Of a DNA stretch of 64,000 nt, positions 33,792-40,612 are shown piece by piece. Source of the stretch: JALHVH01 sp964585685 (GTDB lineage Bacteria; Acidobacteriota; Aminicenantia; Aminicenantales; Saccharicenantaceae); contig CAZPEP010000044.1 of NCBI GenBank assembly GCA_964585685.1, forward strand, positions 26,669-90,668. The letters run 5' to 3'. Within the stretch, counting starts at the first letter, position 1; each line of letters starts with the position of its first letter. A program made the position numbers and the translations under genes. The notes beneath the pieces are model-generated. The model ran no database searches and was not told the DNA's origin. It worked only from the letters and a program-made list of their open reading frames with translations.

Positions 33792-36143
33792 ATGAAACGT
33801 TCCCAGGCGAAGAGGAACGGCACGTCGTCGCGCCCGGAAAAGCGCAAGCCGGGCTTGGCCGTCGAGATCGTCGCCGTCCTTATGATCTTCGTCGGCATCT
33901 TCGCTCTCCTCAGTCTGGCTAGCTACAATCACCGCGACCCGTCTTGGGCCAATTCCCTGGAGGCGGGGCACGGCGTGCACAACTACGCCGGCCGGGCGGG
34001 AGCCCATTTCGCCGAAGCCCTGCTCCAGTTCCTCGGACTCATGGCCTTTTTCATCCCCTTCGCCTTCGGGTTCGTCGGGATCAAGGCCATTCTCCCCGAC
34101 GGCCGGTCCCGGCTCGTCGCCCGGACGGTCGGAGTCGTGCTCCTGCTCCTCATCCTCTGCCCCCTGCTCTTCCTCCTTTTCGGGAGCTTCCCGTGGGGGA
34201 AGGCCGAGATCCGGGCGGGAGGGATCCTGGGGGACCTTCTGTCTTCAGCCCTCGTCGGCTACCTGAATCCCACCGGCTCGCTTATTCTGCTGGCCGCCGC
34301 ACTCGTCCTCTTTCTCCTGTTCTCCACGCGCTGGTCGCTCGCCCGGACGGCGCGGCTCTCCCGCAAGGCATTCGATTCGGCGTTCCAGAACGTCACGATC
34401 AAGGTCACCCGTTACCAGAAGACCAAAGAACGGGAGAAGCGACGGGAAAAGGTTGCCAAGAAGTGGGCCGCCGCGGCCGTAACACCCGAGGAAAAGCCGG
34501 ACGCCGAGGGAACCGACCGGAAGGAAGCCCGGCAGCTGGAAAAGGAACGGGAGAAAGAGCGGAAACGCCGGGAAAAGGAGGCGAAAAAGAAGAAGGAGAG
34601 GGCTCCCGCCGGCCCGGCCCCCGCCGAGAACCTGCTTTTTCCCGACCTCGGCAAGAAGGGCGATTATAACTTCCCCCCGTTCAGCCTCCTCGAACCGGGC
34701 AAGCCCTCGGAGAAGATCGACAAGAACGAGCTCTACGAGAAGAAGCGGCGGATCGAGGATAAGCTCAAGGAGTTTGACGTGGCCGGCGAGGTTCGCGAGT
34801 ACCACCCCGGCCCGGTTATCACGACCTACGAGCTGTTCCCCGACCCCGGCATCAAGGTCTCCCGGGTGGCCAGCCTCACCGAGGACCTGTCCCTCGCCCT
34901 CGAGGCCGAGTCGGTCCGCATCCAGAGGATCCCGGGCAAATCCTCTCTCGGCGTCGAGATCCCCAACAACAAGCGCGAGGTCATCAAGCTCCGGGACATC
35001 ATCCAGTCGGAGAAGTTCCTGAATTCGCAATCGAAGCTGACGATCGCCCTGGGCAAGAACGTCCACGGCGAGGTCTACATCACCGACCTGGCCATCATGC
35101 CCCATCTCCTGATCGCCGGGGCCACAGGGTCGGGAAAGAGCGTCGCCCTCAACGCGATCATCGCCAGCATCCTTTACAAAGCAACGCCGGACGAGGTCAA
35201 GCTCCTCCTCATCGATCCCAAGCGGCTCGAGTTCTCGCTCTACGAGGGCATCCCCCACCTTCTGGCGCCGGTCATCAACGATCCGAAGAAAGCGGGCTTC
35301 ATCCTCTTCGACGCCGTCCGGAAGATGGAGGAGAGGCTGCGTCTCCTCGGCCAGATGAAGGTCCGGGACATCACCCAGTTCAACAAGACCGTCGAGCAGA
35401 CGCTCCAGGAAAAGAAGGGGAAGCTGACCGAGGAGGAGAAGAAGATCCTCAAGCCCCTCCCCTACATCGTCATCATCATCGACGAGCTGGCCGAGCTGAT
35501 GATGGTCAGCGCCCAGGAGGTCGAGAGCAGCATCACCCGCCTGGCCCAGCTGGCCCGGGCCGTCGGCATCCACCTCGTCATGGCCACCCAGCGGCCCTCG
35601 ATCGACGTCATCACCGGGACGATCAAGAACAACTTTGGCTGCCGCATCGCCTTCCGCGTCCCGTCCAAGATCGACTCCCGGATTATTCTCGACGGGGGCG
35701 GCGCCGACAAGCTGCTCGGCCTCGGCGACATGCTCTTCCTGCCGCCGAACTTCCCGCGCCTGATGAGGCTCCACTGCGCCTATATCTCTATTCCCGAGGT
35801 CAAGAGGCTCGTCAAGTTCGTCAAGGAGCAGGGCACGCCCGAATACGACGAGCGCATCGTCGAAGCCGTCAAGGGCGACATCGACCAGCTCTGGGAGGAG
35901 TTCGGGGAAAAGGACGAACTCTACGACAAGGCCCTCGAGCTCGTGCTCCTCACGGGCCAGGCCTCGGCCTCGTACCTCCAGCGACGCCTGAAGCTTGGCT
36001 ACGCCCGCGCGGCGCGGATCATCGACCAGATGGAGAACGACGGGGTCATCGGCCATTCCGAGGGCAGCAAAGCCCGGGAGATCCTCGTCGACGCCAAGTC
36101 CTACCTAAAGGACAATGTGCGTCGCCAGCCCCGCAACGAATGA
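33792..36143 (+). CDS. ftsK: DNA translocase FtsK/SpoIIIE
   Basis: 783 residues. Four N-terminal membrane helices (about 25-185), a short highly charged Lys/Glu linker (about 195-280), then the motor: alpha/beta RecA-like domain with Walker A GATGSGKS near 443-450, Walker B YIVIIIDELAELMM, and a C-terminal gamma winged helix (YLQRRLKLGYARAARIIDQM) that reads KOPS-type sequences. It pumps chromosome termini through the septum and activates XerCD. Linker and total length are like SpoIIIE rather than E. coli FtsK. Confidence 0.95.
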   Translation: MKRSQAKRNGTSSRPEKRKPGLAVEIVAVLMIFVGIFALLSLASYNHRDPSWANSLEAGHGVHNYAGRAGAHFAEALLQFLGLMAFFIPFAFGFVGIKAILPDGRSRLVARTVGVVLLLLILCPLLFLLFGSFPWGKAEIRAGGILGDLLSSALVGYLNPTGSLILLAAALVLFLLFSTRWSLARTARLSRKAFDSAFQNVTIKVTRYQKTKEREKRREKVAKKWAAAAVTPEEKPDAEGTDRKEARQLEKEREKERKRREKEAKKKKERAPAGPAPAENLLFPDLGKKGDYNFPPFSLLEPGKPSEKIDKNELYEKKRRIEDKLKEFDVAGEVREYHPGPVITTYELFPDPGIKVSRVASLTEDLSLALEAESVRIQRIPGKSSLGVEIPNNKREVIKLRDIIQSEKFLNSQSKLTIALGKNVHGEVYITDLAIMPHLLIAGATGSGKSVALNAIIASILYKATPDEVKLLLIDPKRLEFSLYEGIPHLLAPVINDPKKAGFILFDAVRKMEERLRLLGQMKVRDITQFNKTVEQTLQEKKGKLTEEEKKILKPLPYIVIIIDELAELMMVSAQEVESSITRLAQLARAVGIHLVMATQRPSIDVITGTIKNNFGCRIAFRVPSKIDSRIILDGGGADKLLGLGDMLFLPPNFPRLMRLHCAYISIPEVKRLVKFVKEQGTPEYDERIVEAVKGDIDQLWEEFGEKDELYDKALELVLLTGQASASYLQRRLKLGYARAARIIDQMENDGVIGHSEGSKAREILVDAKSYLKDNVRRQPRNE

Positions 36144-36169
36144 AGTGCCCTCCTGCCCTCCGCCAATCC

Positions 36170-36300
36170 TAAATCCCCATTTTTTCAAAAATCCCCCAAT
36201 AGTCCCCCTTTTTCAAAGGGGGATACTGATGAGGTGTCCACCTTTTTTATAGGGGTTAGGGGGGACTTAGTAGCTACCCCCCTTTGTAAAAGGGGGGCTG
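36170..36300. repeat. Cluster of C/G-run palindromes (REP-like)
   Basis: Three related hairpin-forming runs lie between convergent ftsK and the HD-GYP gene. Two are perfect 9-base stems with 3-base loops: TCCCCCTTT/AAAGGGGGA at 36203-36223 and CCCCCCTTT/AAAGGGGGG at 36277-36297. A CCCCATTTTTT-type run lies before them, and AGGGGTTAGGGGGG between them. They could serve as a bidirectional terminator. The sequence class (CCCCCTTT..AAAGGGGG) is a common dispersed intergenic repeat type. Confidence 0.7.
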
Positions 36301-36307
36301 GGGGGAT

Positions 36308-37081
36308 TTAATTGACCGAGGGGAGCAGACCGGGAAATCGGACATCGGTCCGAGCCTGGCGCCAGGAGGAGACGGGGATGGACAGGAATACGTCCACGAC
36401 GGCGGGATCGAACTGCCTGCCGCTTGCTCTTCCGATCTCCCGGAGGGCCTCCTCGAAGCGCCACCCCTTGCGATAGGGACGGTCGGAGGTGATGGCATCC
36501 AGGGTGTCGGCCAGGGCGAAGACCCGGGCCACGAGGGGAATGCTCCGGCCGGCGAGCCCGCGCGGATAGCCCGTGCCGTCGAACCGCTCGTGGTGACAGA
36601 GAATGATCTCCCCGGCCTCCTCCAGGAAACCGAGCCCCTCGGTCATTTTGTAACCAAGGACGGGGTGCTCCCTGACAATCTCCCTCTCGATGGCGGTCAG
36701 GGCGCCGGGTTTGTTCAGGATGGAGGCGGGCACGCCCGCCTTCCCTATGTCATGGAGGAGGGCGCCGCGTTCTATGCCCGCCAAGGTCCGGTGATCCCGG
36801 ATTCCCATGGCGTCGGCCAGGATGGACGCATAGGCGGCCACGAACCGGGAATGCCCGTCGGCTTCCCCTCCTCCGGCTTCGGCCGCGAGGAGCCCGACCA
36901 AGCGGGAATTGAAGAACGTCCCGATGCCGGATGGACGGGAGGCGCGGGATCCGCTCCGGTCCCCGGATTCCCTACCGCCGGGTTCCGCCGGCGGCGCGGA
37001 CGGGAACACGTAGAAATAGGTCCTGAGTCCGTTCGCGTCTTCCAAAACGAGCCGTTTTTCCCTGTCCATCATCCCGATCAT
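36308..37081 (-). CDS. HD-GYP domain phosphodiesterase
   Basis: 257 residues. A short N-terminal segment (about 1-75, low complexity, no receiver or membrane helix) precedes an HD-GYP domain (about 80-230) with LLHDIGK (HD pair) and HHERFDGTGYPRGL (GYP motif) complete, so cyclic-di-GMP hydrolysis is plausible. The stop sits right at the edge of the palindrome cluster. A small ORF is just upstream on the same strand. Confidence 0.85.
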   Translation of the reverse strand: MIGMMDREKRLVLEDANGLRTYFYVFPSAPPAEPGGRESGDRSGSRASRPSGIGTFFNSRLVGLLAAEAGGGEADGHSRFVAAYASILADAMGIRDHRTLAGIERGALLHDIGKAGVPASILNKPGALTAIEREIVREHPVLGYKMTEGLGFLEEAGEIILCHHERFDGTGYPRGLAGRSIPLVARVFALADTLDAITSDRPYRKGWRFEEALREIGRASGRQFDPAVVDVFLSIPVSSWRQARTDVRFPGLLPSVN

Positions 37082-37111
37082 CTCACGTTTCCCTTTTTTC
37101 TCCGGGAGCGC

Positions 37112-37285
37112 TCAAAAGGCTCCGGCGCTCAAGCAGGGGCCCCAGCCGGCGATCGGGCTGGTTTCGACGAGTTCGAAGCCGTCCTCCCTGAGCCGTGTCT
37201 CGATGTAAGAGCAGAATTCCTGTTCGTCCCTGATCACAACACAGTCGCGTTCCCGGGGGCCTTTCGAAAATTCACTTTCGATCAT
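37112..37285 (-). CDS. Small hypothetical protein upstream of the HD-GYP gene
   Basis: 57 residues from ATG 37285, chosen because AAAGGA lies 9 bases upstream; in-frame ATGs at 37291 and 37303 are alternatives. The peptide is acidic and contains RDEQEFCSYIETRLREDGFE, which looks like an ordinary folded helix-strand rather than random translation. No family recognised. It could be co-transcribed with the HD-GYP gene 30 bases downstream. Confidence 0.4.
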   Translation of the reverse strand: MIESEFSKGPRERDCVVIRDEQEFCSYIETRLREDGFELVETSPIAGWGPCLSAGAF

Positions 37286-37355
37286 GGGCATCCGTCCTTT
37301 CATCGAGCAATAGGTTAGTCGGGGGATAGGGCGGAAAATTGACGGAAATCCAGGC

Positions 37356-37384
37356 TTGTCAACTCATTGGGCGCCCTTTATAAT
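37356..37384 (+). promoter_or_regulatory. Near-consensus promoter, leaderless sigma-factor transcript
   Basis: TTGTCA at 37356-37361 and TATAAT at 37379-37384 with a 17-base spacer. Seven bases past the -10 box is 37391, the G of the GTG start codon. An upstream in-frame TTG at 37367 lies between the two boxes. Confidence 0.7.
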
Positions 37385-37390
37385 ACGGGC

Positions 37391-37891
37391 GTGACCGAGA
37401 ACAGGGCCGGGATCGACTTGGATGAGCTTGTCCTCAAGTTCAGGCCCGTCGTGGCCTTCCGGGTCCGAAAGGCCATCGGGGGGGCTACCCCAGACTGGGA
37501 GGACGTGGCCGACGGGGTCATCACCCAGGTCATTGAAAAGATCCGGAACGGGGAATTCCGCGGGGAATCCTCCATAGGGACGTTCATCTACACCATCACG
37601 AGCCGCCGGATCATCGACCACATCCGTGAGAAGACCAAGGTCCTGAGGCACGCCCCGGAGCCCGCCCCCTTTCCGGACCCCAGCGAGGCGGTCGAGACTC
37701 AGGAACGGGCCGCCCTGATCGCCGAAGCCGTTAAGGGGCTCAAGCCGAAGTTCCGGGAAGTCCTTTACCTCTATTACTATAAGGAATTGCCCCGGGAGGA
37801 AGTGGCCAAAAGGCTGGGGATCCCGCCCCGCCGGGTCAGCGAACGCGTCAATTACGCCCTCAAGCTCATCAAAAAGGACATGAAAAAATGA
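37391..37891 (+). CDS. ECF-type RNA polymerase sigma factor
   Basis: 166 residues. Region 2 (about 10-75, WEDVADGVITQVIEKI, then SIGTFIYTITSRRIIDHIRE) and region 4 (about 105-160, LKPKFREVLYLYYYKELPREEVAKRLGIP with the helix-turn-helix) are both present; sigma 1 and 3 are absent, as in ECF factors. The start is GTG 37391 because the promoter -10 box ends 7 bases before it. The anti-sigma-like gene follows after 65 bases. Confidence 0.85.
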   Translation: MTENRAGIDLDELVLKFRPVVAFRVRKAIGGATPDWEDVADGVITQVIEKIRNGEFRGESSIGTFIYTITSRRIIDHIREKTKVLRHAPEPAPFPDPSEAVETQERAALIAEAVKGLKPKFREVLYLYYYKELPREEVAKRLGIPPRRVSERVNYALKLIKKDMKK

Positions 37892-37956
37892 GCCTTTCTT
37901 CCATTTTCCCCTCTCCCGGACGACTAAAGGGTTGAAATCAAGGAAAGGTGGCGGAA

Positions 37957-38601
37957 ATGAAGACATGCCGTTATGAGAGTTGGATCGACGGCTACCTCCT
38001 CGGGAAGCTCAGCGAGAAGGAGACCGGGGAGTTCGAGAAACATTATTTCGAGTGCGCTCCCTGTTTCGCGAAGCTGGCCGAGCAGGACGAGATCATCGGC
38101 GTGCTGAAGCGCGACCGGTCTGCGTTCGTCGCCGAGGAGCGGCCTGCCATCGAGACGAGGAAGACCGCCTGGTACGATAGGGCCTTCTCATTCTTCACCC
38201 CCCGCCAGTGGGCGTTCGCCGGAGCGGCCGCCGCCCTGCTCGTCGCCGTCCTCACCGTCACCTCCCTCTTCCGCAACGCCCCGCCCGAGTTCGTGTTGAA
38301 CGGGGAGGACACGGTCCGCGGGAGCTCCCTGACCCTGATCTCCCCGGTCATCGACATCGGCTCCATACCCGCCTTTTTCGAGTGGAGGGCGCTCGGGACG
38401 GACGTGGAATACCAGGTCTCCATCTACAACGGCAAGCTCCTCTGGAAGACGACGACCAGGGACAGCCGCCTCAGTCTCCCCGACGACATCAAGGCCCTTA
38501 TGACCGCCGGCCAAAAGTACTCCTGGCAGGTCAAGGCCTTCTCCTCCCAGGGCACCCTCATTGCCGTCTCCAGCCGGGTCCAGTTCACGATCAATCATTG
38601 A
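37957..38601 (+). CDS. Membrane-anchored anti-sigma factor-like zinc-finger protein
   Basis: 214 residues from ATG 37957 (AGGAAAGG 8 bases upstream; an in-frame GTG at 37948 overlaps that site). The N-terminal anti-sigma zinc site H-x3-C-x2-C is in HYFECAPC (about 28-35). A single membrane helix lies near 83-104 (WAFAGAAAALLVAVLTVTSLF). The outer part resembles a fibronectin/TPR-adjacent domain (FEWRALGTDVEYQVSIY). It should sequester the sigma factor encoded just upstream and release it on an envelope signal. Confidence 0.78.
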   Translation: MKTCRYESWIDGYLLGKLSEKETGEFEKHYFECAPCFAKLAEQDEIIGVLKRDRSAFVAEERPAIETRKTAWYDRAFSFFTPRQWAFAGAAAALLVAVLTVTSLFRNAPPEFVLNGEDTVRGSSLTLISPVIDIGSIPAFFEWRALGTDVEYQVSIYNGKLLWKTTTRDSRLSLPDDIKALMTAGQKYSWQVKAFSSQGTLIAVSSRVQFTINH

Positions 38602-38654
38602 GACCCAAGGCCGCCCCGTATCCGAGGTCCTCGCTCGTGCCCGCCTTCGAAGGG

Positions 38655-38907
38655 CTGAGAGATTCCCTGCAAGGCGTTCTCAATCGGAGAGGATTGCCGC
38701 ACGAAGGACGGAGGGGATATCCTGACGGAAGCTCTCTGGAGGTAGGAGCGGGCAAGGTTCCCCGTCCGTAAGGACGGGGAGAGCGACGACCGGAAGGGGA
38801 GCGGAATTGACACGCTGGGGCAATTCCGCGTCTTCCGGAAGGATGTCCCTGAGTCCTTCGAAGGCAATCCCACTCAGAATCAGAAGGAGCCTGCGAAGGG
38901 GATTCTA
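38655..38907. repeat. Large imperfect inverted repeat, possibly a MITE-like element or structured RNA
   Basis: The 303-base gap between the anti-sigma gene and ricT is filled by an imperfect inverted repeat: left arm about 38660-38731, right arm about 38832-38906. The arms share blocks such as GGATTGCC, CGAAGGAC, AGGG.ATATCCT and CGGAAG. Between them are a perfect 8-base hairpin CCCCGTCC/GGACGGGG with GTAA loop (38760-38779) and a 9-base stem GCGGAATTG/CAATTCCGC (38801-38829) nested in CCGGAAG/CTTCCGG (38790-38838). The right arm runs into the ricT stop codon. No ORF is supported. Confidence 0.65.
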
Positions 38908-39591
38908 ATCCTCGATGTTGTGGTCGTCCATGTCCTCGATGTAGAGCCGGCCCTTGGTTTGCTCCTCGAAGGCCAGACAGCACATCAGCCGCCCGCAGAG
39001 GCCGGAGATCTTCGTCGGGTTGATGACGATCTGCTGTTTTCGGGCCTTCTGGATGGTCACGGGCTCGAACGTCCTCATAAAGGTCGCGCAACAGAGCATC
39101 CGGCCGCACGTCCCCAGCCCGCCGATCATCTTGGCCTCGTCCCGGACGCCGACCTGGCGCATTTCGATCCGCATCCTCAGCTCCTTGGCCAGGTCTTTGA
39201 CAAGCTGGCGGAAATCAATCCGGCCGTCCGCCGTATAATAGAAGATCCCCTTCTTTTCGTTGAAGAAGTAGCGCACCGAGACCAGCTTCATCGGCAGATT
39301 CCGGGACGTAATCCTCTGGAGGCAGAGCTCAAAGGCCAGCCCTTCCTTTTCCTGGAGCCAGGCGAACTTCTGCCGGTCATCCTCGGTGGCCTTCCGGATG
39401 ATCTGGACCGCCCCCAGGCCCGCCCGCGGGTTGCAGCAGACCGGACTGGAATCGTCGACGACGACCGCCAGGTCCCCGCCGAGCTCCGATTCCAAGATGC
39501 AGTAGTCCCCGGCGCTCAGGGGCTCCTCGCCCTTCCGGGCGCGGACGATCTTCCCCGTCGATTCGGATAACAGACAAACGATGTCAGGCAT
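38905..39591 (-). CDS. ricT: PSP1-domain protein RicT (YaaT)
   Basis: 228 residues. PSP1 domain (about 50-135) followed by the Cys-rich region GTCGRMLCC and SGLCGRLMCCL that binds iron-sulfur clusters in the RicA-F-T complex. In Bacillus this complex governs RNase Y-dependent mRNA maturation; here the function is inferred by family. It overlaps holB by 8 bases; holB-ricT is a widely conserved pair. Confidence 0.88.
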   Translation of the reverse strand: MPDIVCLLSESTGKIVRARKGEEPLSAGDYCILESELGGDLAVVVDDSSPVCCNPRAGLGAVQIIRKATEDDRQKFAWLQEKEGLAFELCLQRITSRNLPMKLVSVRYFFNEKKGIFYYTADGRIDFRQLVKDLAKELRMRIEMRQVGVRDEAKMIGGLGTCGRMLCCATFMRTFEPVTIQKARKQQIVINPTKISGLCGRLMCCLAFEEQTKGRLYIEDMDDHNIED

Positions 39592-40606
39592 GTGGCGCTT
39601 CCCCTAAATTCGAATAGAACGCGGCCGCCAGGAGGTTGAGGTTCATGTTCCTGTCCAGGCCCGTCAGGGCCGCGTCAACGGAACCCAGGCACGACTGGAG
39701 CTGCCGGAGGTTCCAGAGCTCCGTCGCTGCCCGGATCTCTTCCTCGAGGTCGGGGTTGAGCAGGAACCGGCCCTCCCCGCCCTCCTTGATCAAGAGGACG
39801 TCCCGGGCGAAGGAGGCGAACAGCTTCAGCGTCCGCCGGAGGTCGTCCCCCCCCATGGCGCGCGTAACAAAGGCGAACTCGTTCAGGAAATCGGACCCCC
39901 CTCCTCCCGCGAGCAGGGCCCGGAACAGGGCCCAGGCTCCCTGCCGTCCCTCAAGGGCCTCGTCCCAGTCCCGGTCGAGGGCGTTTTCCATGCTGCCGTT
40001 GGCCAGGAACGCGAGGAGTTTCGCCCGGTCGGCGGGGTGCCCCCCGGCAACGAGGGCCCGGGCGATCTCCTCCCTGGCGACGAGGGAGAATTCTAGGGTT
40101 CGGCACCGGGACCGGATCGTGGGCAGGACGAGGTGCGGTTTTTCGGTGACCAGGATAAGAGTCGAGGCGGCCGGGGGCTCTTCGAGGACCTTCAGGATGG
40201 AGTTGGAGGCTTCTTCGCTCATGACGTCCGCCCCCCGGACGATGAAGACCCGAGCCCTGCCGGACATCGGCCTGAGGTAGGCCATCTGCTTGAGCAGGCG
40301 GATCTGTTCGATCGCGATCTTCTTCTTGTTCTCTACGATCGAGACGAGCATGACGTCCGGGGCGAGGCCCTGCTTCTCAGGGTCCCGAGAGGCCGCCTCG
40401 ATCACCCGGCAGGACGAGCAGGCATCGCAGGCGTCGTCCTCGAGGTTCAGGCAGTTCAAGGCCTTGGCTACGGTCACGGCCGTCGCCGTCTTGCCCACGC
40501 CCTCCGGGCCGGAGAACAGGAGCGAATTGGGGAGCCTGTGCCTCCGGAGAGCCATCTGCAGGATGTGCTTGACCCGGTCGTTGCCTGTGATGTCTATAAA
40601 CGCCAT
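39584..40606 (-). CDS. holB: DNA polymerase III subunit delta'
   Basis: 340 residues, AAA+ clamp-loader subunit. Near-canonical P-loop GPEGVGKT (about 33-40), zinc finger Cys set (CLNLEDDACDACSSC) and the SRCR-like sensor (TIRSRCRTLEF). Forms the clamp loader with DnaX and HolA. It ends inside ricT. It starts 6 bases after the uvrA stop, so it may be read from the uvrA transcript. Confidence 0.9.
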   Translation of the reverse strand: MAFIDITGNDRVKHILQMALRRHRLPNSLLFSGPEGVGKTATAVTVAKALNCLNLEDDACDACSSCRVIEAASRDPEKQGLAPDVMLVSIVENKKKIAIEQIRLLKQMAYLRPMSGRARVFIVRGADVMSEEASNSILKVLEEPPAASTLILVTEKPHLVLPTIRSRCRTLEFSLVAREEIARALVAGGHPADRAKLLAFLANGSMENALDRDWDEALEGRQGAWALFRALLAGGGGSDFLNEFAFVTRAMGGDDLRRTLKLFASFARDVLLIKEGGEGRFLLNPDLEEEIRAATELWNLRQLQSCLGSVDAALTGLDRNMNLNLLAAAFYSNLGEAPHA

Positions 40607-40612
40607 GGTACC

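Noticed and set aside
34245..36056. 603-codon open frame on the minus strand opposite ftsK
   Set aside because: Composition is Leu/Asp/Val/Gly-rich with no recognisable domain, and it mirrors the codon structure of ftsK; it is a GC-rich antisense shadow. The same applies to long frames opposite ptsI (59364-60935), wzt/wzm (6522-8054) and pal/tolB (56255-57877).
36170..36300. CRISPR array
   Set aside because: The repeats are short palindromic C/G runs of unequal spacing, with no constant repeat or spacer length and no cas genes.
37367..37391. TTG at 37367 as the sigma-factor start
   Set aside because: It lies between the -35 and -10 boxes of a near-consensus promoter; GTG 37391 coincides with the predicted transcription start.
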